Assembly: GCF_036417845.1 (NCBI RefSeq)
Contig: NC_089979.1
Span: 118,391,415 to 118,455,414 of the forward strand
Direction: 5' to 3'
Source of the DNA: Apteryx mantelli
Lineage: Eukaryota > Chordata > Aves > Apterygiformes > Apterygidae
DNA length: 64,000 nt
The position numbers and the translations under genes were made by a program. Positions 1 to 11,683 of the stretch are shown in pieces. Within the stretch, counting starts at the first letter, position 1; every line of letters begins with the position of its first letter. The notes under the pieces were generated by a model that saw nothing but the letters and a program-made list of their open reading frames with translations, did not search any database and was not told the origin of the DNA.

Positions 1-870
1 CAGATGAGCTGGCAATGCTGTGGTGCCAGTTTCATCAGTTCTGTTCACAGAAATTAGAAGCTGTTCCTCTTGCTGCTCTTTTGTCCATGTAACGGCCTCA
101 TTAATCTGTTCTTTGACGTGTTGTTTCACTAGGGGCACAAGTTCAGTTCTTTGCCCACAATGGCATAAAATATTTCTTTAAGCATCTGCTTTTCAGGAGG
201 AAACACCTCCTGCTCTGTAGGTATTGTGCTTCCTTAGGTTTCACTGTAACACTTTGGCCTCAATAAATGGCCAAGCATTTACACATCTGTCTCGTCCCAC
301 TGATTGTTTTCTACTCCACCAACCTGGATGGCTCCTTTGAATTCTATCAGTGATGATTTTTGTTGATTTCCAGATGAAGCAGTGAATAGAATTGCATCCA
401 GATATGGTCCCTCTTCTACCTCATAAGAACCCTTCTTGGTTAAGGGATGATTTCTCACCACCAGCAACCTTTAGAGGTCTGTCCACCTGTCCTTAACATA
501 TATGCCACGCTTCAGATATGCTTCTGATTTTTCAGTCAGAGTGTTACCAGAGACCAAGTATGCAGCACTATGAATGCCAGATTAACACGATTTGTATGAC
601 ATGAAGAAAGGGCCTATCTGGCATATTTCCTTTCCCAGAGTCCTTCCTCGGAGGAAAGACTCTCAAATCGTGAATGCTTCTTAAGCAACTGAATGCATCT
701 TTCTGTATCTGCTCGCTGCCTTGAGTGGAAAGCTGGGCTACTGCCACCATAGGAATAGGGTGGGAAAGGCTCCTTGTGTGGAGCAGCTGTGGTAGGAGGG
801 AGGAGTGGCTGGACCACAGTGGCTTGTAAAGCAGCAGTGGCATTGCAGAAGTCTGCTAAATCAGTGCGTT
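1..870 (-). pseudogene. Unidentified coding-like remnants at the left edge
   Basis: On the minus strand this stretch contains several open or nearly open protein-like segments in the same direction: about 614-874 (proline-rich, then charged, ending LWERKYAR), about 279-560 (one stop inside, with a segment reading NHPLTKKGSYEVEEGPYLDA) and about 1-230 (KQHVKEQINEAVTWTKEQQ), the last crossing a frame change near position 150. Their composition looks more protein-like than the surrounding DNA. I see no splice sites that would join them neatly, and stops and frame changes separate them. I do not recognise the family. It could be a decayed processed copy, 3' exons of a gene lying to the left, or chance. 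The expected left neighbour by synteny, XIRP1, does not match what I can recall of that protein. Confidence 0.25.
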
Positions 871-2536
871 TCATGTTACATTGTCAAATGAGAAGTGCCC
901 TCTTCGTAAGAAGACTTTGAGCAAGAGTGTGTCTTCAGAAAGAGGAGTGTTCAGCCACAAAAAGAGAAGAGAGACTATGGCTAGAAATGATGAAAACTTA
1001 GGATGTATGAACTTCAGAAAAAGTATCTGCCAGTTCATGAAAATCAAAAGGATAAAAATGAACCCTGAGGCACCTTCTGATGGCCTGCCAATGGAAAGAG
1101 TCCCTGGGAGAGCCTGTAAGGAAAACTGAGGAAAAGAAGAAAAGCCTGAAAAAAGAAGAAAGTCTCTGAGCAAATTAGAGAAAGCTGAAAATGGATGAGA
1201 GGTATTGTGAGTGAAGGGTCTTCAATGGCTTAGAGAGAAGGAAGAGTAAAAGGACTAAGTATAACTGTAGTCCATAATGGGGGAGCTCTGAGGTCCCCTT
1301 CAAAAGTGGCAAGGTGTAATATTTCAGTTCCTAATCAGAGAATAAGAACCTGGCAGAGATTAACAAAAGGGATGTTTTGCCATTAACCCAATGACATAAG
1401 ACAGTGACATTAAAAGGAAAGGAGAAGCAATCTCAGTGAGATGTAGAGGATGTTGCTGTAAAACTAACAGGCTGGCAGGGGAAGAAGAGAAGAAAGAAGA
1501 GGTCTTACCTATTGCCTAGTTGGTATCAGATATGTGGCGTTGACCAAATGAACAGAGAATCATGGCACTACAGAGAAGTGGACCAAAACTGATTAGCCTG
1601 GCTGGGAGGAGACTAAATCTCTATATGGCAAGTGGAGGCTACATTAAAACCAGCAGAAGGGAACTTAATAAAAACAAAAAGCAGAACAACCCAGACCAAG
1701 AAAACCTTGCTTCTCACCAAGAGAAGATGTCAGCCACTTCCCCTTATTAAGGAAAGCCTTATCATTAACTTGCTATTTCACAGGATGCCCAAGAGGCTGG
1801 CCAAAGGAATGATTGGAGAGGTATGCTTATCTAGTCCACTAGCTGGACCTGTTGCTGAGAGATACTCGCCGTTGACGTGCCAGTGCACGATCTATTCCCT
1901 GTGATATCAGCAGTGGCTGGTGGTAGATGATTCAGAGGTGTTTATTAGAGAAGTCCTTGTCTGGAAGAGGCTGTTGCTGGAAAGAGGCAGTAACTGAAGG
2001 AAGAGAAGTATTGCAAAAATCAGTACTTTGACAAGTACATGGTTCAGACAGCCAAAGCCACAGTTGCACAGATGTTTACCTTACTCAGCAGTCTCCTCCA
2101 TCAGATGGCCAACCCCTTCTTGCGTGATCAGGCCTCGTGCAGTTCTCTTGCAATTGAGTTGAATTTGAATCACTCAGTTTACATCGTTGTAGTGCCAATC
2201 CTTATTTGTTAGCAAGGTATTTGTGCTACCCAGTCGCCGTGTAGTTATCTTCCTGGTAGTTTTCAATTTATGCCAAACTTACTGTGCATTACTAAAACTG
2301 CAGCAGTCTGATCAGAGAACTAAAAAAGGAAGTGAATTAATTTCCTATTTGTAGAGACAACCACCATCTACGCTGTTTTCCCAGTGCATTCATAATTTCC
2401 CTGCAAACTTCTTGAACATTCAAATTTCCTGTGCCTAAGATGGCTGTTTGTCCTGGCAAGCATAAGATTTACGTCTAAAATAGTCATGACTATTTTCCTT
2501 GCATGACAACAATGTTAAGTTGCAGTTCCCTATATC
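871..2536. other. Non-coding stretch, purine-rich on the plus strand
   Basis: The plus strand is rich in A and G between about 900 and 1,500 and gives short lysine/arginine-rich frames (for example 881-1,129), which is what purine-rich DNA yields by chance. No gene, RNA or transposon is recognised. Confidence 0.3.
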
Positions 2537-2568
2537 TTCTTTCTTTCTTTCTTTCTTTCTTTTTCTTT
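2537..2568 (+). repeat. (TTTC)n microsatellite
   Basis: About seven tandem TTTC units, with one slightly longer T run near the 3' end. Confidence 0.85.
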
Positions 2569-5500
2569 AAGTTGTCCAGTCCTATCCATTCTGCCTTTTG
2601 TATCCACTGGCAATTTTGTGAAGTGGTACTGGCTGTCATTTTTCTCAACCTAATTTGCTTGCTTTCCACATGCTGTGCTTGCAAAGCTGCTATATTCAGA
2701 ACTCCTCATAAAAAAGAACTGAAACTTTAAATCTTAAGCATGACAGAAACAGTCTTTGTTTATGCTGAATTTTACTTAAAATAAAAATCACTGATGCAAA
2801 AAACATGAGTTGTATTCTTAAATGTGAACTGACACTGTAAGGAACTTTCTTTGTAGCATTCAGTGACGTATCAAATGTTCCCAAACTGTTTGTACAGGAA
2901 GATGATAAATTTGCACTGTTTCCACTCTGAGGAGCAGTTGACACCTGAGATGATACAATTTTTTTGTTTAAGTTTCACAACCCTCACCTAACTGTCACCA
3001 TGATGTCCCTTTTAGAGTCTGGTCACCCCAAAGGAAAAAAAGGCAAGGCAGCAGTGAATAGCAGAGTCTCTGCAGGCCAGTTTGTTTAATGTACATTGTA
3101 ATGAATTTAGATACAAAAGGATGATGGCATTCTGGCATAAATGGTTTCAGTCTGCTTTGTGGTAGTGCCCTCAAGTCGGTAGTCTGTTGGTAGTCTTCAA
3201 AAGCTTGTTAAGGGACTGGCCTTATTCTAAACATCTATATAACAGGTATCTTCAGAGTCTCTCCTGCCATGTTCCTAGGATGGCAGTTGTAACATGAATG
3301 TAGAAGAACAAACAAAGTACTTGCACAGGATCAAGACTGAAAAAGAACCAACAATTGCTGTTATCAATTTCTGTAATGTTTTTTTTTCTGTTTGTTAAGA
3401 CCAAGGCACTCTGTTATTACATAGTAAAAGCCATTTCACTGTAAGTCCTGTTCAAGACAAGCTGTTAGGCAACATGTGTAACACTCAGTTCTTTTTTAGG
3501 AGCCGGGGAAACCACTCAGGGTACAGAAATAAAACTGCGATAGGAACAAAGAAAATGCGCTGAATGAGTATTATTGGTTTTCAGTGGAACTTCTCTCTCA
3601 GCTTTGTGATTCACAAGATAGTCTGATGTGTTTTGTGAGTCATTGGTGAAACCTCTTGTAGTTAAACATCTTATTATTCAATAACAACATGCCAATAAAA
3701 TAAAAACTGGAAGAAATTGATGTTTCTTCCAGTTTTAGGATGTAGCAATTAAATTTTGTGCTTGTACTTGTTCATCAACTGTGTACTTGTTCATCAGTGA
3801 CTCCAATTGCTTGGCTCTCTACAGCGTGGTGTCCTGCTTGACAACGAAAGACTTAAAAGCCAAGTAGAGTTTAATGGCACCACCTGGTGGAAATGCAAAG
3901 AGAGTAGTGACACTAGGGATGGGCAGAAGGAATGGAATGAGATTAGGGCAGAGGGTGCTGGCATGAGCAAGGGCGATTACAGGGATAGTGAGAGGTTATG
4001 GTAATGCTGGAATACGTGGCTCCAGGAGCCTTTAGCCTTGTGTCAAAAGGTGTATGCCATTGCCTACAGTCACTTTTTTTGAACCTTTCTCAACTTGTAA
4101 ACTTTGGCCTGTGCTTTCAGTACCATTTTTATGGTAGCCTGTATTTTGTCCTTCACTTACACTGTGGCCTCCTGAAACCTGAGCTACCAGGAGGCTGTGG
4201 AGAGGAGGACCTGGCAAAGGGACCAAGAAGAAGGAAGCAAACAAGGGGCCAAATCATGATGATCCTTAATGATTCAAATGAAGATTCCCTTAGAAAAATC
4301 AGCTGACTGCAGTATGAGGATACCCATTTCCTGAATTGGGACTCCAAGGGGAAGAAGGGCTAAAATTAAGAAAAGTGTGGCTGGAGGTGGGCTCTGAAGC
4401 CACTGAGCAGATCATGTCCTAGACAGGTTTTTGTCAACTCTAATACTACTGTGGTGCAAAACAGACAAACTCAGCTTTGAGCCTCCTCAGACACTTTTCC
4501 TCTTGGGCAAAGGTGAAGGTCTTCTGTCTGTACCATGAGGTCCAGCAAGATGTCCCTAGGAAATGCCGAAGAACCAATTCCTGTATACTCTTACCTGATT
4601 CCCCACCCCTGAGTGTTTTTAGGCCATTAGAAATGTTACTTGAAGCCATTCCAGTGGGGAATGCTCTTCATTTCCTTGTGCTCCAGCTATGGCCATGCTG
4701 AGGTCTGTGTTGCTCAGCAATTGCCCAGGGCAAAGGGGATGGTGAAGAGCTGCAGATGAAGGTGATACAAAAGCCTGCTCCAGCTGCCTCTTAGAGAAAC
4801 GATTTCCTTCTACGCTGTTTCTACCTGCTTAGAGCCCTGAAAAATAGTTGAAGTTTTGGCTTACGGCTTCAAGCAGTTTTTATATATAAGGAGCTGTTTT
4901 GGTAAAGTCGCAGGCAAAAGAAATTGCACATAGAAATAGCAGCACGTCCCTGTCACTTGAGTGAACTACCTTGTCAGCAGAAGTGTGGAGCCATCTACTG
5001 TTCTGCTTTATTAGCTTCGTCAGTGCCCTTCAGTGTACCCTGCAAATCTTGGTCATCACAAACTGTGCTGCTGTTTCTTTGTGTCGTGGTGCTGCTGGTT
5101 TAATTTTAATGTAAAAAAAGTAGCATTTATGGCCTAAATGCAAACTTCTTGAGGGAGCTGTAGCTTCTGGCACTTGCCTGCATATCCTGACATGCAGCTC
5201 TGTTCCAGTCCCAATGGTTTGTAGCTAGACTGTTGGGCTGGAGTTGAATACGGAGCACTGACAAGTACATGCAACTTATCAGAAACTTAAAATCTGGTTG
5301 GGGTGGAAAAAAGACTGCTCCCGTTACAACTGAAGTTGGTAAGCGGATAATACCCCGTATAGTGAGAAAGCTGTTCCTAGAGTCCTTGCTTGCATTCTCT
5401 CCCATCCACTAAAACTCTGTCTTCAGTGATATAAAGTTAGCATGCTGCTTCCTGCAGATCAAAGGATCACTGGTTGGAATTTGGTAAATACAAACCTCAA

Positions 5501-7429
5501 ACTTCTTTTTCACAAGCAAACCATTTTCCTGTGTCCAGTAGGAGCCATTTTATGGTATTTTCTGAAGGGAGAGGAATGGTAAATACAGTGTATAACTGTT
5601 GGTATTTGTGCATTGAAAATTAATGTAACAAACAAAAGTATGCAGGAGCAGTTGGTGGATTTTTTTTCCCCACATTGAAAACAATGTGTTAACATTAAGT
5701 CTTCAAAAACCAAGTTTTGAGGCTTGGGTGCATCTATGTTTAAAACCAAACTCTTAAAGTAATTACCAAGTGAATTAGGAACTTATTATTAGCAATGGCA
5801 TGAACTCAGCAGAAGTTGTATGTATGTGACAAGTGTCAGAAGCTATCTTTTAATATTTCTAAATTGTTCTTAATTTTAGCTTCAATTACTAGATCTGAAT
5901 CTCTGAATACTAACTTTAGAAGTCACGGGTTTTCATTAGAGTTCCAGATGGCTTAGAGCTTGATAAATTGAAGTGCAAACAGTGAAACCTTTGAGCAGGG
6001 CTGGGTAAGTCCTTAGTACAGAGAATATTTCATTCAGTGCTAAAATGAGGCCATTTCAGGAGTGGTATGTAAATGGCCTTTGGCACAGTACTTCAGGCAA
6101 TCACTGCAGAATAAAGATGTTATCAGCTAGGAATTGCAAAAGCAAATATGGGTAGAGAGAGGGCAGCTTCTTGAATTAGAATTTGACCTGAATAAAGCCG
6201 CCAACTGAGTTTTTCTTTGAAAAACTCCCTTATGTTCTTTAATGATTAGTAGGACTTGGGACTTGCATAGGTAGGACTTGTCCCTTTTTGGCAACGCAGT
6301 CTCCTGCCAGGACAATGGTTTTATATTACCTGCAAGATGGCAGTATGGCACCTTGCAATGTGATAGAGACAAAAAGTGGAAATGACAGAACTTAACTAAT
6401 AACCAGTGCATTTATAAAGAGTTTCTCTCTGAAATATAACCTTGAAACTTCAGATAAGACTGATCCAGAACTTCGAATCCACTCCCAGAAAATTCTAAAT
6501 CCAAAGGAAATAGCTGGATAGCGACTCCTTCTGATGCCAGTTTTGAAAACTACAGTTTTCACCACTGAGCAATTTCCAAGCCCAGTATGATGCTCTGATC
6601 TGCTTCTTTCAAAATCCTGAAAGTTTGTTGTACAAACTAAAACCCCCAGGAGGTCAACAAAAAGAATTCAAAGCTGCCATGTTTGCTTAAAAACAAGGAA
6701 ACATAAATGCTATGATTTTGGGACTGTGATGTGATATTTGAATGAGTGGGATTAGCAGTGACTCTGAAAAAGATACCAATATCCGTATATCTCTCTGCAA
6801 GTGGTTTGGCTAAATATGTCTCTTGCTCATTCTATTTATAAGTGGAACATGAAGTATAGGTACAAGTCTGCTGAGAAAATCTGGATTCAGATTTTATTAG
6901 TTACTCAAACTGTAACCCAGCTGGGAAAAGATTTATGTAAGTGTCAGTGTGATTTCGAAACAGGAAAAAAAGTTTTGATAATGAAGAAAAGGATGCAAAG
7001 GTAGCTCACCAGCCCTCAAAACCCCAAAAACCCAACCAAACCCAGAAAATACTTGACCTCACTTTTCAGATAACCAAATACTACTTATCAGATAAATGTA
7101 AGAAGGGTGTGCTTGTGTGTGTGCGCATGCATTTTCGTGAGTAAATTGTAACTTGCTGGAGTATATTTTTATATCAGGGAAACCTTTGAGTTTTCAGAGA
7201 ACAGTAAAACAGCTAGCTCAAAGGCTGTTGCAATGCCTTGTGGGCGCAGTGTGTGCCATTCTCCTCCACAGGCTGGGCTTCCTGGTCAGATTATATTTCC
7301 TGGGAGGAACTGTGGTCTCTTCTTTGGAGGGCTGGAAACAACTGCAGAACATGTTCTGATTTTTGTGAGTCAAACACTGCAATTTTTGGAGGTTATATTC
7401 CTTTTCACCTGAAAACGGAGGGATGGAGA
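2569..7429. other. Intergenic, no gene seen
   Basis: AT-rich intergenic DNA with only short chance frames. The one local structure I note is a perfect hairpin at 3,703-3,736 followed by a 15-base direct repeat at 3,763-3,796. No CR1 tail, tRNA or splice-bounded exon is recognised. Confidence 0.4.
3703..3736. repeat. Perfect 14-bp inverted repeat (hairpin)
   Basis: AAAACTGGAAGAAA is followed by a six-base loop (TTGATG) and its exact reverse complement. Just downstream, TGTACTTGTTCATCA occurs twice (3,763-3,777 and 3,782-3,796). It may be the remnant of a small palindromic element or a chance fold. Confidence 0.6.
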
Positions 7430-7977
7430 GGAAAACTACATTGATGAAATTCAACAAGGACAAATGCAAATTCCTGCACTTGGGAAGGAATAACTCCGTG
7501 AAATGATATAGGTTAGGGACTGCCTGACTAGGGAGCAGCTCTGTGGAAAAGACCCAGGGGGGCCTCAGCAGCTCAGCAGCTGAACATGAGCCTGCAGCAT
7601 GTCCTGGCAGCAACAGAGGCCAACAGCATTGACAGGGGCATAACAGCAGCCTTCCAATACCTATGAGGAGCTTGTCTAGAAGATAGAGCCGGGACCTTCA
7701 CAGTGGTGCACAGTGGGAGAACAAGAGATAACATTGAGAAATGAGAGGTTCCAACTGGATTTAGAGAAAAAAAGTTCACCATGAGGACAGTCAAGCACTG
7801 GAGCAGGTTGCCCAGAGAGGTTTTGCTGTCTCTATCCATGGAGATTTTCAAGAACAATGGACTAAAGCCCTGAGCAACCTAGTCTAGGTTCAGAGCTGAC
7901 CCTGCTTTGAGCAGGAGGTTGGACAAGAGACCTCCTGAGGTACCATCCAGCTTGAGTTATTCCATGATTCTGTGACC
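7430..7977 (+). mobile_element. CR1 LINE, 5'-truncated 3' end
   Basis: The segment follows the 3' part of avian CR1 elements: the phrase around AATTCCTGCACTTGGG, the GGTTGCCCAGAGAGGTTTTG block near 7,806, a GAGCAACCT block, a GGTTGGACAAGAGACCTCC block, and the terminal TTCCATGATTCTGTGA at the right end. Orientation is plus. It is 5'-truncated, as is usual for CR1, and carries many substitutions, so it is an old, inactive copy. Long minus-strand frames across it (7,218-7,857) are antisense noise. Confidence 0.9.
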
Positions 7978-8131
7978 TCATTTTTCCTACAAAAGATTAG
8001 AACCTGCCATGGAAAGAGTCTTTCTGTAAAAGACTTACGGAATCAAGAACCTGAGTTTCAGACAAACATAATTCTAACAGACATTTTGCCACCCTAATTC
8101 TTGCTGTTTAGTAATTGTTGCTTTTTTATAG

Positions 8132-8202
8132 ACTAGAAATGAAGCATGTGAAGTGGCTGTTGTTTCTGTCTATGCTGTGGGGTTGGGATGCAGCAAACAC
8201 AG
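8132..8202 (+). CDS. Orphan exon-like segment encoding a signal peptide
   Basis: A pyrimidine-rich tract ending TTTTTTATAG (a good splice acceptor) precedes this segment, and CACAG followed by GTAATT (a good donor) closes it. Inside, an ATG at 8,139 opens 21 codons plus one base. They begin MKHVKWLLFLSMLW and end AANT. The residues form a textbook signal peptide: a lysine-containing start, a leucine-rich core and small residues before the end. The segment finishes in phase 1, as many signal-peptide exons of secreted proteins do. I cannot find matching downstream exons by eye in 8.2-11 kb, and I do not recognise the gene. It may be the first coding exon of a small secreted protein, an exon relic, or chance. 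Confidence 0.3.
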
Positions 8203-11160
8203 GTAATTTTTCTTTTTCTGGAAGCCAAGTCTCTGGAAAGTACATTGGCTCCCACTGCCCTTCTAGTGTTCAAAACAAAAATAGCTTACTAATATTTGTA
8301 ATATACTTTGCAAGGCCTCAATGCTCAGAGGCACCCAAAGAATCAGAAGAGTTAAAGAGTCATGACATAACTTACCTGGATGAAGTTAGTTGTGTGTCTC
8401 CTGTCACTAGAAAGCAGATTGCACTGCCACATAGTTCACTGATGACAACACAGCACTTAGAAAAGCAGTGGAAGACAAAGATGACTTGAGTCTACAGCCT
8501 CTTTCCCAATTGCGTAGGTGAGATATTAGCTGCTCATAGGGGCCAACACTCTCTCCCCAGGACTCCTGTATTGACTCCATTCTGTTGTGGCAAGTCTTTA
8601 TGGCAGGACATACGTGCAGCTCCGTGTAACATCCCTTAATGCCGGAAGCACTTACAGTTCAAAGCCTTTCTGCCTGTAGAGCTGGTAGGGCTTTGACAGT
8701 CCTGGCACTGAAGTAGCAGAGTTTAGGGAGCTATATCAGGAGCAAGAATCCATCCTTAATTTCTGGCAGCTGGAAAGGGTATATCCCATCCTGATGGACT
8801 GGTTTAATTTCTTATGTAAATGGATAAGGACCGGATGCTGCTGGTCCTCTGGGACATGTTGATTCAGTCTAGGGATGCAGTTTTAGTGCTGTATATGGAA
8901 AAAACCTCTGTTGTAAAATAACCAAGGAGTTAGAAAACACCAGTGTCCTGCTGCAGAGTTTTTTAAAGAGAAGTGATATCTTTGAATAAAGGCTTCAGCT
9001 GACTGGAAGTCCAGTGGAGAGACTTAAAGAGACACCAATGGGCCTTCCGTCAGGCTTGAATGGCTCAAAGAATACCTCAAAGAGTATAATGTATAAAATG
9101 AGCAGAAACCCAGGGAACCACACAATATTAACTGTCACAGATCACGACAGATGTGCTGTGGAGCTGCAGCCCCCTGCAAGCATGCTTACAGGGTGCAGTA
9201 CAGCGAGGAGCATTGGTGCCCATCTCAGCTGCAGCTGAACCCAAGCTGGCAAACTGTTACTGGTTACTCTCTGAGTGCTGACACAGTTCTTGGGGGCTGA
9301 AGAGTTTTAAGGGACAATTACAAGAAGACTCTTCCTGCTAATGCAAACAAAGCAAAAATGGTGATTTTGTTTTTTTAATGGTTTTCCATGGACTTACCAC
9401 TTCTGCTATGAGGAGGCATCTCTGACAATTCAGCACAAACCAGCTGCTGGCTGCAGAGACCAATGCCTGGAACCCCCCCCCCCCCCCCGAAGTTTTTAAT
9501 CCCATACAAATGTTCAAAAATTGAGCAATGAGATTTTATACATAAATAGCAAATTCTGTATAAGGACTCCCAAATACTTAGCATCCTGATAGTCCTTGAA
9601 AGTTTCCCATTACACAGTGTGGAAGACAGAAAAAAGGAAAGTTGTCGGGAGGAGCACTTGACTTGCAAATGAAGGATTTTTGCAGATGCAGTTTTGCACA
9701 ATGTGGCTTACAGAGGGCCCAGGCCTGTCAAGATGGTTGTGATTCACAGTAGCCAGGCTGTTCTGCCAGATGAGGATGCATCTGGAAGGCATATGTACTC
9801 TAATTGCTGACAGAGTGGCACCTTTTTATTATTCCTACAAGGAGACACATCCCCTGTTACAGGACTGGTGACTTTGCTGGTGAGTGGTAGGATTCCTGTG
9901 AAACCACTGGGTCTAGTCATCGAAATGCTCTCTTTTTCCTAGACAGTCAGCAGAAAGCTCTGGGCTTAGGCCTTTAGTTCTGGCAGTAACACACAGGTCA
10001 TGTTTAAAGGTGCCCTTTATTCTTTCCTCTCAGTAACTCACCATGGTCTGAAAAATAAAAGGAAGATAAAATAAGCCAAATGAGATTGCATTGCTCAACC
10101 AGCAATATACCCTACTCAGGCTGACTTCATGCAGATGACTTCTTGTTTTGACTCCAAATGCCTTCCTCTTTCTTTCTGCACATCTTAGCAGTTCCTAAAA
10201 ATACCTTCCTCAGGCAGGGAATCACTTGCTTGGGGATGGGAGAGAGGAGAGAGTTGTCTTATCTGACTTGCTTAGGCTGACTGAATTTCGAAAAGTAATT
10301 TAATGTCAGGTGACACCCACACTACACTTGATCTTAATCAAGAGGTCTGGAGTCTGAATGTCTGCTTATAGTTGAAATTTTGAAGGCTGAGTGTATATAA
10401 TATTTTTGCACTTAATATAAGGTATTTAATGAAGAAGATCCATTATGCTGTAGACTGTGCTGAATGTTCAGAAGCAAAAAATTGGAATATTTAATTTTAG
10501 TTGAATTATTGCATATGGAAAATTACTCAATAGAGAGGCTCACCTCTAGGCTTCCTTAGAAACATGGTGGTAGTGAGGTCCAGAATGCTATGACCTAATC
10601 CTTGCACTGGTATTGCTAGAACAACTCTTTTGTATTGGTCAGAAAGTGAGAGTGTTTATTCAGATTAGATATATTTGTCAGTTCCATCAGTGATTTTTCT
10701 GTATAGAAATAGGGTTGCATCCACATGGACTCATTTTATAAGTTTAGTCCTTGATTCTTCTTTGTAGAGATGATCTCAGTTTTGTAGATGGGAACTGTAC
10801 ATTTTCCATTTACCTACCTCTGATCCGCAATGCCTACAAAATCTCATTTGCCCTTGTAACAGATAATGGCAGGACCTTTTGAGAGAGGCCTTGGGAAAAG
10901 ACTCTTGGTTGTCTTGTCTGACTGACATTTTCCCACCAAAGTGATTGTCATTTCAAGAGTAAAAAGTGTACCTGGAGGCTGTGGAGTGCAGATGGTAAAT
11001 GTGTCCTCAGGGATGCCTGTCAGTTTGGATCACCTGACTTTGGTCAGGTCCCAAATCCTTAAGAAGAGTTCTTGCTCTGATTACTGCAAGTTGTACAACA
11101 CTAAGTGTACTGTCGACACTAAACACATATTCAGAAAGAACTCTTCTTTAACACTAGACA
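8203..11160. other. Intergenic, no gene seen
   Basis: No family-like coding sequence is recognised. It contains a 16-base C tract (9,473-9,488). If the segment at 8,132 is a real first exon, its partners should be here, but none stands out. Confidence 0.35.
9473..9488 (+). repeat. Poly(C) tract of 16 bases
   Basis: Sixteen consecutive C residues. Such tracts are error-prone in sequencing, so the true length is uncertain. Confidence 0.8.
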
Positions 11161-11166
11161 TTTATT
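11161..11166 (-). other. Candidate polyadenylation signal for CX3CR1
   Basis: TTTATT on the plus strand is AATAAA on the minus strand, about 520 bases past the CX3CR1 stop. It is the first canonical hexamer I noted downstream of the gene, but its use is not shown. Confidence 0.3.
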
Positions 11167-11340
11167 AGGTATGAAAGCACAGGTAAAACATTTGTTACAA
11201 CCAGTAACCCCCAAATCACTTTCATATGAATATAAGTCAATATATAACATAAAAAATATCCCTCTTTACTAACAGTCAGCTACCGTCTTTACTTAAGGAA
11301 GGGTTTATATCCATGTACATTTGCACCACATGTGGATATA

Positions 11341-11362
11341 CACACACACACACACACACACA
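11341..11362 (+). repeat. (CA)n microsatellite
   Basis: Eleven CA units, lying in what is probably the CX3CR1 3' untranslated region. Confidence 0.9.
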
Positions 11363-11683
11363 GATGCTAACATGATAAAACTGTTTAACAGCTTCCCTAT
11401 CCTCAATTATTGAATTCTTCTCCATCTTCTCCATCAGAGGACTGTTTTTTTCTTCTACTTTCCCTCTTCCTCTCTCTTGATTCAATTCTATACTCAGCCT
11501 TGACATATTGTACTGTTTTTGTTTTTAAAATATTTACTATTTTAGAACACTTAATGCTTAACAAGAACCATGCCAGTAATTCACTGAGGTCATAAGTCTT
11601 TTCTTATGGGTAATGGCAATCTCTCAGTGGCTGCCAGCCCTATGGAAGACATATTTACATGGATTTCTTCTTCACAGAGCTTT

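Noticed and set aside
7218-7857. Minus-strand frames of 94-131 codons
   Set aside because: They are largely antisense to the CR1 LINE at 7,430-7,977.
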